Source: Maribacter polysaccharolyticus
GTDB lineage: Bacteria; Bacteroidota; Bacteroidia; Flavobacteriales; Flavobacteriaceae
Length of the DNA stretch: 64,000 bases
Direction: 5' to 3'
Assembly: GCF_028882255.1 (NCBI RefSeq)
Contig: NZ_JARBUY010000004.1
Span: 134,228 to 198,227, forward strand
This document shows positions 1-9,018 of this stretch, one piece after another. A program made the position numbers and the translations under genes. Numbering within the stretch: the stretch's first letter is position 1; every line of letters starts with the position of its first letter. The notes below the pieces were generated by a model. It ran no database searches. It was not told where the DNA came from and was given only the letters and a program-made list of their open reading frames with translations.

Positions 1-238
1 GTGTTCAAAATGTGAGGATGTTTGTCCAAAAGATGCCATTACCATGGTAAACAACCTAGCCTATATAGACCCCGAATATTGTACCTTATGTAGGAAATGC
101 GTACCCGTATGTCCTACCCATTCCATTATTGAAACCAACTTCCCTCCTAGAAAGGAAAAAAAGGTAGTAAAAGAAAAAAAGGTAGTCGCTGAACCTTCGG
201 GTGAAGTTAAATCGGTAAACCTTACAAAAGATGCTTAA
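1..238 (+). CDS. rnfB: RnfB, C-terminal end (partial): ferredoxin-type subunit of the Rnf complex
   Basis: The gene enters from the left edge in the frame beginning at base 2, and only about the last 79 residues are present. The visible part holds two [4Fe-4S] binding motifs: the end of one (CxxCxxxCP, bases 2-30) and a complete one, CTLCRKCVPVCP (bases 80-115). A Lys/Glu-rich tail follows. RnfB is the membrane-anchored iron-sulphur subunit that passes electrons from ferredoxin into the Rnf pump at the cytoplasmic membrane. Identity rests on the cluster motifs together with the rnfC gene that follows. Its stop overlaps the rnfC start by 8 bases, which suggests translational coupling. The N-terminal membrane segment and four-Cys domain lie outside the window. 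Confidence 0.9.
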   Translation, partial: CSKCEDVCPKDAITMVNNLAYIDPEYCTLCRKCVPVCPTHSIIETNFPPRKEKKVVKEKKVVAEPSGEVKSVNLTKDA

Positions 239-1559
239 AACATTCTCAAAAGGTGGTATCCACCCCCCAGAAAACAAACTTACATCAGCAAAGGACATTA
301 AGCGACTGCCAGCGCCCAAAGTGGTTTACGTTCCCATAGCACAGCACATCGGCATCCCCGCTGAAATCATTGTCGATAGAAAAGACAAGGTGGAAATCGG
401 ACAGGTTATCGCCAAATCGGGCGGATTCGTTTCTTCCAATATCCATTCCCCCGTTGCGGGTACCGTTACAAAATTGGATATGATCATCGATTCCAGCGGA
501 TATAAGAAACAATGTATCGTAATACGTACCGACGCCAAGAACGAAACCAATTTTCAGGAAATCGATTATCCCTTAAAAAAGGAAATTGACCTTGAACCCG
601 CAGAAATCGTAAAACGCATTTCAGACTTCGGAATCGTAGGTTTGGGCGGGGCGACCTTTCCCTCCCATGTAAAGCTCAACGTCAAGGAAGATAAAAAGAT
701 GGATTGTCTTATTATCAATGGGGTCGAATGCGAACCCTATCTAACGGCAGATCATAGATTAATGCTCGAAAAAGGGGAAGAAATCGTCGTGGGCATAAAA
801 ATCCTAATGAAAGCCCTACATGTAAACAAGGCCATCATCGGAATTGAGGACAATAAACACGATGCCGTAGAACTCTTTAAACGATTGACCGCCAACGAGA
901 AACAAATACAGGTTGCGGCCTTACAGGTCAAATACCCCCAAGGAGGCGAAAAACAATTGATCAGTGCCATTTTGGATAGAGAGGTCCCCAAGAATGGCTT
1001 ACCTATGGATGTTGGGGTCGTAGTGAACAACGTTGGGACGGTCTTTGCGATTTATGAAGCCATACAGCATAACAAACCATTGATTGAACGAGTGGTTACC
1101 GTGACCGGTAAAAAATTGAAAAATCCTTCGAACTTTTGGGTTAAGATCGGAACCCCAATCAAAGACCTCATCGAGGAAGTGGGAGGCATGCCGGAAGGAA
1201 CACGTAAAATAATAAACGGTGGCCCCATGATGGGAAAAGCCATAAAAAATACCGATGTACCCGTTACCAAAGGTACTTCGGGCATCCTGATTGTAGATGA
1301 GGACGAAGCTTGTAGGGGCGAAGTAAAAAATTGCATCCGCTGTGGTGAATGTGTCAATGTATGCCCCATGGGATTGGAACCCCACCTTCTAATGAACTTA
1401 TCGGAAAAAGGCATGTATGAAAAGGCAGCGCAAGAAGATATCATGACATGTATCGAATGTGGTTCATGTAGTTATGTATGTCCTTCAAACCGTCCTTTGC
1501 TTGACTATATCAGGTTTGGAAAAAATATCACGAAACAATTAGCATCTTCAAAAAATTAA
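231..1559 (+). CDS. rnfC: RnfC, FMN/NADH-binding subunit of the Rnf electron transport complex
   Basis: This 442-residue protein is the soluble subunit of Rnf thought to carry the NADH and FMN site (family knowledge). An N-terminal barrel-sandwich (biotinyl-like) region covers roughly residues 25-110. It is followed by the Complex-I 51-kDa-like region with the glycine-rich GLGGATFPSHVK motif near residue 140. Two [4Fe-4S] motifs lie at the C terminus: C368/C371/C374/C378 and C407/C410/C413/C417. The length matches the compact RnfC of Bacteroidota, without the long Ala/Lys-rich tail of gammaproteobacterial RnfC. The start overlaps the end of rnfB and rnfD follows after 7 bases, so the gene is part of one operon. 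Confidence 0.95.
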   Translation: MLKTFSKGGIHPPENKLTSAKDIKRLPAPKVVYVPIAQHIGIPAEIIVDRKDKVEIGQVIAKSGGFVSSNIHSPVAGTVTKLDMIIDSSGYKKQCIVIRTDAKNETNFQEIDYPLKKEIDLEPAEIVKRISDFGIVGLGGATFPSHVKLNVKEDKKMDCLIINGVECEPYLTADHRLMLEKGEEIVVGIKILMKALHVNKAIIGIEDNKHDAVELFKRLTANEKQIQVAALQVKYPQGGEKQLISAILDREVPKNGLPMDVGVVVNNVGTVFAIYEAIQHNKPLIERVVTVTGKKLKNPSNFWVKIGTPIKDLIEEVGGMPEGTRKIINGGPMMGKAIKNTDVPVTKGTSGILIVDEDEACRGEVKNCIRCGECVNVCPMGLEPHLLMNLSEKGMYEKAAQEDIMTCIECGSCSYVCPSNRPLLDYIRFGKNITKQLASSKN

Positions 1560-1566
1560 CTACATA

Positions 1567-2577
1567 ATGGATAGCCCCCAAATTGTTATTTCAGCTTCCC
1601 CACACCTTCATTCCGATAGAACTTCAAAAAAAATAATGTACGATGTGGTCATCGCATTGGTACCCGCTTTTTTGGTATCGTTATATGTATTCGGATTTAA
1701 TGCGCTGATTACAACATCGATAGCCATTGTCTCTTGCTTATTATTTGAATTTCTGATACAGAAATACCTCATGAAGTCCGAGGTGACCATAACGGATGGA
1801 TCGGCCTTATTGACCGGTATCTTGCTAGCGTTCAACGTACCTGCGGGACTCCCAATTTGGATGATCATCGTAGGTAGTTTAGCGGCCATCGGCATCGCAA
1901 AACTCTCTTTCGGAGGATTGGGCTTCAACGTTTTCAACCCTGCTTTAGTCGGTAGGGTTTTTCTTTTGGTATGTTTTCCGGTACAGATGACCCTTTGGCC
2001 CTTGGCGGTGGTAAACAATACCTCTATCGCAGATGCCGTTTCCGGGGCCACCACTTTGGGCATTATAAAGGAAGGGCTTCAATTTGGACAGACAATGGGC
2101 GAGTTAAGCTCCCAAATCCCTTCGAACATGAACATGCTTTTGGGTATTACCGGAGGGTCTTTAGGTGAGATGTCGGCGATTGCCTTGCTACTGGGAGGCC
2201 TGTATCTTATGATTCGCAAAGTCATCTCCTGGCATATTCCCATAACAATTTTATTGACCATGGCGGTAATGACAGGTGTTTTCTGGACTATAGACCCTGA
2301 ACATTACGCCAACCCCATAATTCATTTGTTATCCGGTGGTGCCATTTTAGGGGCCTTTTATATGGCCACGGATATGGTCACGAGTCCCATGACCAAAAAA
2401 GGGATGGTGATATTCGCCATAGGTATCGGTTTAATCACCGTTATCATCCGTTTTTATGGGGCCTATCCCGAAGGAATCTCTTTTGCCATTTTAATCATGA
2501 ATGCTTTTGTACCCTTAATCAACAGTTATTTCAAACCTCGTAGATTCGGTTCTAAGATCAAAGCCAAAATAATGTAA
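1567..2577 (+). CDS. rnfD: RnfD, membrane subunit with covalent flavin
   Basis: This is a 336-residue polytopic membrane protein of the NqrB/RnfD family, part of the ion-translocating core of the Rnf complex. Many hydrophobic segments run from about residue 25 to the end. The flavinylation motif D156-A-V-S-G-A-T162 fits the family rule Dxx(S/T)GA(T/S), so T162 is the expected phosphoester-linked FMN site facing the outside. The C terminus is short and basic, ending KIKAKIM. The gene lies 7 bases after rnfC and 2 bases before rnfG. The maturation enzyme ApbE needed for flavin attachment is not encoded in this window. Confidence 0.95.
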   Translation: MDSPQIVISASPHLHSDRTSKKIMYDVVIALVPAFLVSLYVFGFNALITTSIAIVSCLLFEFLIQKYLMKSEVTITDGSALLTGILLAFNVPAGLPIWMIIVGSLAAIGIAKLSFGGLGFNVFNPALVGRVFLLVCFPVQMTLWPLAVVNNTSIADAVSGATTLGIIKEGLQFGQTMGELSSQIPSNMNMLLGITGGSLGEMSAIALLLGGLYLMIRKVISWHIPITILLTMAVMTGVFWTIDPEHYANPIIHLLSGGAILGAFYMATDMVTSPMTKKGMVIFAIGIGLITVIIRFYGAYPEGISFAILIMNAFVPLINSYFKPRRFGSKIKAKIM

Positions 2578-2579
2578 TT

Positions 2580-3176
2580 ATGAGTAAAAAGGAATCAACA
2601 TTTTTGAACATGGCCCTGGCACTTATCGTAATTACCCTTGTGGCCGGATTCTCCTTGGGGTTTGTGAACGACCTGACCACAGGACCTAAAGCAGCGGCAA
2701 AACTGGCCAAAAAGGTCAATGCCCTTAAGGCCGTACTACCCGAATTTGACAATGACCTTGTTTCGGAAGTAGTTAAAATAAAAACCCCCGTAGCCAAGGA
2801 TAGCCTGGAAATATATCCTGCTTTCAGCAATGGGGAATTCGTTGGGGCAGCGGTCATTGGTGCCTCGGAAAAAGGTTTTAGCGGTTTGGTAAAGATCATG
2901 GTAGGTTTTACACCTGACGGAAGCATACAAAACGTCGTTGTACTTGAACAAAAAGAAACCCCCGGACTGGGCACCAAGATGAAAGATGAAAAATTCATTG
3001 GCCAATTCCGTGATAAAAATCCATCGAACTTCAATTTAAAAGTCTCCAAAGATGGTGGACAAGTCGATGCTTTGACCGGCGCTACGATCAGTTCTAGGGC
3101 CTTTACCGAAGCTGCACAAAGTGCTTATGACGAATATATCCTAATCAAAGATTCCATAACCAAATCGAAGAAATAA
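2580..3176 (+). CDS. rnfG: RnfG, periplasmic FMN-binding subunit
   Basis: The protein has 198 residues, with one N-terminal membrane anchor at about residues 8-30 and an FMN-binding domain outside the membrane. The motif D163-A-L-T-G-A-T169 matches the flavinylation consensus, making T169 the expected covalent FMN residue. The preceding conserved segment ETPGLGTKM at about 126-134 is typical of NqrC/RnfG. With RnfD it forms the two-flavin relay through the membrane. It sits between rnfD and rnfE with gaps of 2 and 4 bases. Confidence 0.95.
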   Translation: MSKKESTFLNMALALIVITLVAGFSLGFVNDLTTGPKAAAKLAKKVNALKAVLPEFDNDLVSEVVKIKTPVAKDSLEIYPAFSNGEFVGAAVIGASEKGFSGLVKIMVGFTPDGSIQNVVVLEQKETPGLGTKMKDEKFIGQFRDKNPSNFNLKVSKDGGQVDALTGATISSRAFTEAAQSAYDEYILIKDSITKSKK

Positions 3177-3180
3177 AATT

Positions 3181-3786
3181 ATGGCCAATACCATTGATCA
3201 AAAGCAAAATTTCTTAAAAGGCATCGTCAAAGAAAACCCCGTCTTTGTCATGCTTTTGGGAATGTGCCCCACATTGGGGGTTACCTCCTCGGCATTCAAC
3301 GGATTGGGGATGGGGGTTGCCACCCTATTCGTATTATTGATGTCGAACACCGTGGTTTCCCTTGTGAAATCACAAATACCGAGTAAAGTCAGAATCCCCG
3401 CCTTTATCATTATCATAGCATCGTTTGTGACCATTGTAGAAATGGTCTTGGAAGCATTTATCCCTTTTCTCTACGAGCAGTTGGGCATCTTTATCCCGTT
3501 GATCGTCGTGAACTGTCTTATCTTGGGAAGAGCCGAGGCCTTCGCCTCTAAAAACGACTTAAAATCCTCGATATTGGATGCCCTAGGTATGGGACTGGGT
3601 TTTGTAATTGCCTTGACCGTTTTAGGTGCCACCCGTGAAATTTTGGGAAATGGAAGTATTTTCGATTTTAAATTCGTGTCGGAAGATGCGAACACTTTCA
3701 TACTTTTCATCTTACCTCCAGGAGCTTTCATTGCCTTGGCCTACCTCGCTATCCTATTTAATAAACTAACCGTTAAAACAGCTTAA
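3181..3786 (+). CDS. rnfE: RnfE, membrane subunit of the Rnf complex
   Basis: This 201-residue protein has about six hydrophobic segments and belongs to the RnfA/RnfE/NqrD/NqrE family. Family signatures seen are ENPVFVMLLGMCPTLGVT near the N terminus, which carries the conserved Cys of the half-membrane helix, and VNCLILGRAEAFA in the middle, which carries the second conserved Cys. In NQR/RNF structures these two cysteines from each paralogue hold an intramembrane iron-sulphur centre (family knowledge). The gene is separated from rnfA by one base. RnfE carries the ALGMGLGFVIAL stretch typical of RnfE rather than RnfA. Confidence 0.94.
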   Translation: MANTIDQKQNFLKGIVKENPVFVMLLGMCPTLGVTSSAFNGLGMGVATLFVLLMSNTVVSLVKSQIPSKVRIPAFIIIIASFVTIVEMVLEAFIPFLYEQLGIFIPLIVVNCLILGRAEAFASKNDLKSSILDALGMGLGFVIALTVLGATREILGNGSIFDFKFVSEDANTFILFILPPGAFIALAYLAILFNKLTVKTA

Positions 3787-3787
3787 A

Positions 3788-4363
3788 ATGGACTATATCG
3801 TAATACTCATAGCCGCTGTATTCGTCAATAATATCGTACTATCGCAGTTCTTGGGAATATGTCCCTTCCTAGGCGTATCGAATAAAATATCAACCTCGAT
3901 CGGTATGTCGGGGGCCGTAATGTTCGTCATGACCATTGCCACGACCGCAACCTATCTATTGCACAACTATATCCTACTTCCTGCAGGTTTGGATTATCTA
4001 CGTACCATAACCTTTATCCTGGTCATTGCCGCCTTGGTACAAATGGTAGAAATCATACTTAAAAAAGTAAGTCCGCCATTATACCAGGCCTTAGGGGTTT
4101 TTCTTCCGTTGATCACGACCAACTGTGCGGTGCTAGGTGTTGCCATTTTAGCGTTGGGACTTGAGAACAGTAGTCTTTTAAAGGCGGTATTCTTTGCATT
4201 TTCCAATTCGCTAGGTTTTGGTTTGGCTTTGATCGTTTTTGCCAGCATTCGTGAATACTTAGAGCTTGCCAATATTCCTGAAGGCATGAAAGGGGTCCCG
4301 ATCAATCTTTTGGTGGCCGGACTGTTATCTTTGGCATTCTTAGGGTTTACCGGTTTGGTATAA
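3788..4363 (+). CDS. rnfA: RnfA, membrane subunit of the Rnf complex
   Basis: This 191-residue polytopic membrane protein is a paralogue of RnfE. Diagnostic segments are NNIVLSQFLGICPFLGVS near residue 14, with the conserved Cys, and TTNCAVLGVA near 113, with the second Cys. It is the last gene of the rnfBCDGEA run, the usual order in Bacteroidota. No strong rho-independent terminator follows. The only inverted repeat seen just downstream is a 6-bp ACCCCG/CGGGGT pair with a loop of about 31 bases (from about 4365), which is weak. The operon links reduced ferredoxin oxidation to NAD reduction and ion export, or runs in reverse. Confidence 0.94.
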   Translation: MDYIVILIAAVFVNNIVLSQFLGICPFLGVSNKISTSIGMSGAVMFVMTIATTATYLLHNYILLPAGLDYLRTITFILVIAALVQMVEIILKKVSPPLYQALGVFLPLITTNCAVLGVAILALGLENSSLLKAVFFAFSNSLGFGLALIVFASIREYLELANIPEGMKGVPINLLVAGLLSLAFLGFTGLV

Positions 4364-4605
4364 ACCCCGTCTTTAAGCCATTCATAGACCATTCGTTTGC
4401 CGGGGTCGATTTTCATTTTTATGTGGATATGTAAGTCAACACTCCCAAAGCCGATTTCCTAGAAATCCATCGATTCTTGACTCCCTTCCACCTGAAAAAA
4501 AGCGATGATCATTTTCGTTTTTACCGGTTGCCTCTCTTTATAATTGAAGCTTGGCTTCGTATATTATCACAAATAATTACGTTATCTTTATTCTTTAAAA
4601 GCTTT
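4364..4605. other. Spacer between rnfA and the LacI gene, no gene seen
   Basis: The full gap to the LacI start is 316 bases. The first half holds only a weak inverted repeat and a short minus-strand frame running back over the end of rnfA that lacks family signs. The second half is AT-rich and should hold the regulator's promoter, but no good TAnnTTTG match was found. The nearest are TATCTTTA at about 4583-4590 and GCTTTTTG just ahead of the operator. The operator itself is listed separately. Confidence 0.5.
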
Positions 4606-4625
4606 TTGTGTAATCGATAACACAA
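4606..4625. promoter_or_regulatory. LacI-family operator upstream of the regulator gene
   Basis: The site reads TTGTGTAATCGATAACACAA. It is palindromic at 18 of 20 positions with a central CG, the usual form of LacI/GalR operators. It lies 54 bases upstream of the start codon of the LacI-type gene, and a close copy lies at the kduI promoter (11422-11441). The simplest reading is autoregulation by the product of 4680-5708. Confidence 0.75.
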
Positions 4626-4679
4626 ATAGTAAATGAGTAAAACAGCAAGGGGATAAGTCTTTCTTGTAAGCAAAAAATA

Positions 4680-5708
4680 ATGAGCAAAAAGACCACGATT
4701 TATGATATCGCAAAGGCATTGAACATTACTGCGGCTACGGTATCCAGAGCCCTTAACAACAACCCTAGAATAAGTGAGGACACTAAAAAACTGGTGTTGG
4801 AGACCGCCGAAAAATTAAACTATAAGCAAAATAGGCTGGCCTTGGCCCTAAAGAGTGGCAAAAGCAAGAATGTGGGGGTTGTGCTCCCCCTGATCAACAG
4901 AAACTTATTCTCAAATGTTATTCGGGGCATTGAAGAGGAATTGAATCCCATGGGCTACAATGTCATCATCTGTCAGACCCATGACGAAGAAAAAAAAGAA
5001 GCGGATATTATACAGAACCTATTGGATGCCCAAGTGGACGGTATCATCATTTCGATTGCCAGATACACCAAAAACACCAAACACTTAGAACAGATCCTAA
5101 AGAAGAACATCCCTTTGATATTCTTTGACCGTAAATTGGAAATCAAAGGTTCAAGTTCGGTGACATTGGATGATTTTCGCGGTGCCTATGAAGCTACACA
5201 ACATTTGATCGAACAGGGCTGTACCAGAATAGCGCATTTTACGGTCGATCGCTCCGTAGACATTTATAAGAAACGATTTGACGGCTATAAGCAAGCCTTG
5301 ATCAACAATGGAATCGACTTTAATGAAGATTATGTAATTGCTTTGGAAAGTAAAATTGAATCGGGGAAAGAGGCCGCCAAAAAATTAATGGCCCTCAAAA
5401 ATCCACCAGATGCCATATTTTCAGCAAGTGACCTTGGGGCGTTAGGGGCCATACAATATCTCAGGGGTATCGGTATTCGAATTCCGCAAGATTTCTGTGT
5501 CGTCGGATTCAGTAACGAACCCTTTACCCAGTTTATGGAACTCACGATAAGCACCGTAGACCAAGCTCCGATCTTAATGGGAAAAACGGCTGCCAAGGTT
5601 TTTTTGGAGCAAATGAAATCCGAGAAAGTAACGATCGAAAGGCGCATGGTGCTCAGTCCCAGTTTAAAAATTCGTAAATCATCTTCGAGGACAAATCATG
5701 CCGAATAG
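4680..5708 (+). CDS. LacI/GalR-family transcriptional regulator, probable uronate-cluster repressor
   Basis: The protein has 342 residues, the normal length for the family. It opens with the LacI helix-turn-helix TIYDIAKALNITAATVSRAL (about residues 6-25) and the hinge segment around RLALALKSGKSKNVGVVLP. A periplasmic-binding-protein-like sensor domain follows to the end. Its coding strand faces the minus-strand uronate genes, and a matching operator is found both before this gene and at the kduI promoter, so it most likely represses that cluster. The inducer is probably a uronate or a 2-keto-3-deoxy intermediate (inference). A role in rnf control is not supported, because it lies downstream of rnfA with its own upstream region. 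Confidence 0.88.
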   Translation: MSKKTTIYDIAKALNITAATVSRALNNNPRISEDTKKLVLETAEKLNYKQNRLALALKSGKSKNVGVVLPLINRNLFSNVIRGIEEELNPMGYNVIICQTHDEEKKEADIIQNLLDAQVDGIIISIARYTKNTKHLEQILKKNIPLIFFDRKLEIKGSSSVTLDDFRGAYEATQHLIEQGCTRIAHFTVDRSVDIYKKRFDGYKQALINNGIDFNEDYVIALESKIESGKEAAKKLMALKNPPDAIFSASDLGALGAIQYLRGIGIRIPQDFCVVGFSNEPFTQFMELTISTVDQAPILMGKTAAKVFLEQMKSEKVTIERRMVLSPSLKIRKSSSRTNHAE

Positions 5709-5762
5709 GTAAAACCCTGCTATCCCTTGATTGATTCCCTTTGTACAAAAAACATATTCAAA

Positions 5763-5820
5763 AAAATCAACCAATTAAGATTACCCGTTCTATATGGGGT
5801 AATTTCAATTGGTTGATTTT
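5763..5820. terminator. Bidirectional terminator between lacI-type gene and exuT
   Basis: A 14-bp perfect stem pairs AAAATCAACCAATT (5763-5776) with AATTGGTTGATTTT (5807-5820). An inner 7-bp stem ATTACCC/GGGTAAT continues it. A/T runs lie on both sides, so it can end transcripts from both convergent genes. Confidence 0.85.
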
Positions 5821-5887
5821 CCTTAAGCCCGATACCGATCCTATTCCATATCCTTTACTTTCCCTAGGCATGGGATAAACTGTAAAT

Positions 5888-7189
5888 CTACTTTGTAATA
5901 AGATTTAAATTCTCATCCAAAGGTGTCATCTTTGGCATTAATAAATGAACAAAACCAAGGATAATCAAATAACTGGAACCGGCAATTAAAAACGCCCAGA
6001 AATACCCCGTATTACCTGCTTGATCCAATACGGATCCCAATGCCTTATCCGCCACTATACCGGCAACAGCCCCGATCATTCCTCCAATACCGACAACCGA
6101 AGCTGTTGCTTTTTTAGGAAACACATCAGAAGCCAAGGTAAAGATATTGGCCGACCAGGCTTGGTGACCTGCCGCACCCAGGCCGATTAAAAATACGGCT
6201 ATCCATTTATTTTCGGTAATCGCGACAAAACTCACTGGAAGAATGATCAAGGCACAAATAAGTAGTGTTATTTTTCTGGCTTTATTAATAGACCATCCTT
6301 TTCTCATAAAGGCACCTGATAGATATCCACCAAAAATACTTCCGCCATCAGCTAGGATATAGATTACAAAGAAGGGTAAGGCAATGTTCTTGATATTCAC
6401 ATCAAAAGTCGCTGCCAAAAATTTAGCCCCCCAGAAAAGGTAAAACCACCATACGGCATCGGTTAACTTAGCCAAACCAAAAGCCCAAGTCTGACGTTTA
6501 CCCAGAACACTTTTCCAAGGTAACTTCTCATCATTTTCAATAACGGAATCACTCTGTATATAGGTCAATTCCTCTTTGGAAACTTTAGGATGCACTTCAG
6601 GTTTCTTATACATTTTCAACCATAGTCCCACCCAAATGGCACTTAACACACCTGTAAGCAAAAACGGGATTTGCCAGTTTTTTCCATTTTCATGAACGAT
6701 CCAACCGATGACAAATGGGGCGGCAATGGCACCGATACTGGTCGCAGCATTAAAGAGCCCCGTGGCAAATGCCCTGTCTTTTTTCGGAAACCACTCCGCG
6801 GTTGTCTTAATAGCGGCGGGAAAATTTCCAGCCTCACCAAATCCTAGACCAAAACGCGCTGCTGCGAACCCGATAACGCTAAATCCCGGTTGCACCAAAG
6901 CATGCAGCATTCCAAAGAAACTCCATATTCCGATAGAAAGGGTATATCCTTTTTTGGTACCCAGGCGATCGATCAAACCTCCCATCGAAAGCAATCCAAT
7001 AGCGTATGCTACCTTAAATGAGATCATTATGTTCGCATAATCACTGTTTGTCCAATGAAACATTTTTTCCAGTGTTGGTGCCATTACTCCGATGATACTT
7101 CTATCAAAGTAGTTAATGGTGGTAGCGAACATCAACAGCGCTAAAATCCTATACCGATAAGTCCCTATTTTTTGAGGTTTGTCTTTCAT
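5888..7189 (-). CDS. exuT: ExuT-like hexuronate transporter (MFS, anion:cation symporter family)
   Basis: This 433-residue MFS protein has about twelve membrane segments. The N-terminal signature INYFDRSIIGVMAPTL and the GEAGNFPAA loop in the middle of the first half are typical of the ACS family hexuronate transporters (ExuT/GarP type). It should import glucuronate or galacturonate with protons through the inner membrane. It is the last gene of the minus-strand uronate run, 76 bases after eda, and is followed by a strong terminator. The substrate is inferred from the neighbours (uxaC, kdgK, eda, kduI); a role in 4-deoxy-uronate uptake is also possible. Confidence 0.88.
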   Translation of the reverse strand: MKDKPQKIGTYRYRILALLMFATTINYFDRSIIGVMAPTLEKMFHWTNSDYANIMISFKVAYAIGLLSMGGLIDRLGTKKGYTLSIGIWSFFGMLHALVQPGFSVIGFAAARFGLGFGEAGNFPAAIKTTAEWFPKKDRAFATGLFNAATSIGAIAAPFVIGWIVHENGKNWQIPFLLTGVLSAIWVGLWLKMYKKPEVHPKVSKEELTYIQSDSVIENDEKLPWKSVLGKRQTWAFGLAKLTDAVWWFYLFWGAKFLAATFDVNIKNIALPFFVIYILADGGSIFGGYLSGAFMRKGWSINKARKITLLICALIILPVSFVAITENKWIAVFLIGLGAAGHQAWSANIFTLASDVFPKKATASVVGIGGMIGAVAGIVADKALGSVLDQAGNTGYFWAFLIAGSSYLIILGFVHLLMPKMTPLDENLNLITK

Positions 7190-7265
7190 TTCTTTCTAGT
7201 TTGGTTTAATATTATTGTTGAATTTCCCTTCCAAATAATCTTTTAAGAAAAATAAAACTTGATTT

Positions 7266-7934
7266 CTATTTTCTTAAATCCTTAATAAGGCTCAAGGCAG
7301 CTTTAACATTGGCTGTCAGTAATCCATAATTTTGGGTCTCCAATATTTCTTTTGAAATCAATTGTGAACCCATCCCTACACAGGTTACTCCGGCACCGAA
7401 CCAACCCTTAAGGTTACTTTCCTCTGTACTGACGCCGCCAGTAGGCATAATGCTCGTCCATGGTTGTGGCCCTTTGATCGCTTTTACGAAGCCTGGACCA
7501 TAGGTAGAACCTGGAAAAAGTTTAATGATCTCACAACCAAGTTCTTCAGCTCGGTTTATTTCTGTCAATGACCCACATCCCGGGGACCAAAGTACCTTTC
7601 TCCTATTGCAAACCATGGCAATATCTTCCCGTAATGAAGGGGTTACTATAAAATTGGCCCCCATCTGCATGAACATACTTGCTGCCCCTGCATCTGTAAT
7701 GGAACCTACCCCCATGATCATCCCGGGCAATTCCTTAATGGCATATTTGTTCAATTCCGAAAATACCTCAAAAGCGAAATCGCCCCTTGCCGTAAATTCC
7801 ATTAAACGGGCTCCCCCATCGTAACAGGCTTTAAGTACTTTTTTTCCCAATTCGATATCGGAATGGTAAAACAAGGGAATCATCCCCGTTTCTTCCATCA
7901 CTTTTGCAACATGTAATCTTGAGTATTGTGCCAT
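7266..7934 (-). CDS. eda: 2-keto-3-deoxy-6-phosphogluconate (KDPG) aldolase
   Basis: A 222-residue protein of the KDPG/KHG aldolase family. It splits KDPG into pyruvate and glyceraldehyde 3-phosphate in the cytoplasm. The Schiff-base lysine is K138 in EIIKLFPGS, and the catalytic Glu is E46 in LMEFTARG. The motif GVGSI (about 76-80) and the phosphate-binding PTGGVS segment are present. The length matches the family. It follows kdgK after a 17-base gap, the enzyme that makes its substrate. In Flavobacteriia this branch is commonly used for alginate, pectin or glucuronan products. Confidence 0.93.
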   Translation of the reverse strand: MAQYSRLHVAKVMEETGMIPLFYHSDIELGKKVLKACYDGGARLMEFTARGDFAFEVFSELNKYAIKELPGMIMGVGSITDAGAASMFMQMGANFIVTPSLREDIAMVCNRRKVLWSPGCGSLTEINRAEELGCEIIKLFPGSTYGPGFVKAIKGPQPWTSIMPTGGVSTEESNLKGWFGAGVTCVGMGSQLISKEILETQNYGLLTANVKAALSLIKDLRK

Positions 7935-7951
7935 AATGTTTATTTTCTATT

Positions 7952-8992
7952 TTAACGTGCTACCCTACCTGAGGCATCACCTCCCATTAATTTTTCAACT
8001 TCATCCACGGTCACCAAATTCGCATCACCTTTTATGGTATGCTTTAAACAGGATGCGGCCACTGCAAAGTCCAATGCATTTTGGTCGTCATCGGGATATT
8101 GTAAAAGCCCATAAATCAAACCTCCCATAAAGGAATCCCCACCACCGACGCGGTCTACGATATCGGTTATTTGATATTGACGGGTCTCATACATTTTCTT
8201 ACCATCGTAGAGAACACCTGCCCATGTGTTATGGGATGCCGATATTGACCCTCTTAAGGTTGTGATCACTTTTTTTGCCTTGGGGAATTTTTTCATCATT
8301 TGTTCGCAAACAGAAAGAAAAGCCTCTGCCTTTACATCATGTCCGTCCTTATGCACATCCAATCCTTCGGGATGTATTCCAAAATGCTTTTCGGCATCTT
8401 CCTCGTTACCCAAAATGACATCGCAATAGGAAGTAAGCTCGGTCATGATGGCCTCTCGGTCACCACCGTAATTCCATAATTTAGCCCTATAATTCAAATC
8501 GGTTGAAACCGTGATTCCCATTTCACTGGCCGTTTTAACAGCTTCAAGACAAACATCCGCTGCACCTTGGGATATGGCCGGGGTAATACCTGTCCAATGA
8601 AACCATCCAGCACCATCGAAAACTTTCTTCCAATCGATCATTCCCGGTTTTATCTCACAAATAGCCGAGTGTGCGCGGTCGTATACTACTTTACTACCGC
8701 GACTCACCGCACCGGTCTCTAGAAAGTAAATCCCCAAACGGTCACCTCCAAAAACGATATTCTGCGTATTCACGCCCCGTTTCCTCATCTCCATAAGCGC
8801 ACACTCCCCGATGTCATTTTTTGGTAGCCGTGTGACAAAATCAACAGGCACCCCGTAATTCGCCAAAGAAACGGCAACGTTAGACTCACCTCCCCCATAT
8901 ACGACATCAAAACCATTGGCTTGCGAAAACCTCAAAAAACCAGGGGGGGACAATCGAAGCATGATCTCACCGAATGTTACTACTTTTTTCAT
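7952..8992 (-). CDS. kdgK: 2-keto-3-deoxygluconate (KDG) kinase, PfkB family
   Basis: The 346-residue PfkB/ribokinase-family sugar kinase phosphorylates KDG to KDPG with ATP. The glycine-rich signature GGGESNVAVSLA is near residue 35, and the C-terminal signature DRVGGGDSFMGGLIYGLL holds the catalytic Asp. The open frame extends 30 codons upstream into the end of uxaC. I chose the ATG at 8992 because it begins MKKVVTFGEIMLR, the normal start of the family, and leaves a 26-base gap to uxaC. The gene lies between uxaC and eda in one run. Confidence 0.92.
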   Translation of the reverse strand: MKKVVTFGEIMLRLSPPGFLRFSQANGFDVVYGGGESNVAVSLANYGVPVDFVTRLPKNDIGECALMEMRKRGVNTQNIVFGGDRLGIYFLETGAVSRGSKVVYDRAHSAICEIKPGMIDWKKVFDGAGWFHWTGITPAISQGAADVCLEAVKTASEMGITVSTDLNYRAKLWNYGGDREAIMTELTSYCDVILGNEEDAEKHFGIHPEGLDVHKDGHDVKAEAFLSVCEQMMKKFPKAKKVITTLRGSISASHNTWAGVLYDGKKMYETRQYQITDIVDRVGGGDSFMGGLIYGLLQYPDDDQNALDFAVAASCLKHTIKGDANLVTVDEVEKLMGGDASGRVAR

Positions 8993-9018
8993 ACTGTTAA
9001 GTTGGATTATAGTTTTTT

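Noticed and set aside
4364..4416. Minus-strand frame reading back over the rnfA end that starts MKIDPGKRMVYEWLKDG
   Set aside because: It is almost wholly antisense to rnfA; only about 17 codons are free of it, and no family match could be named.
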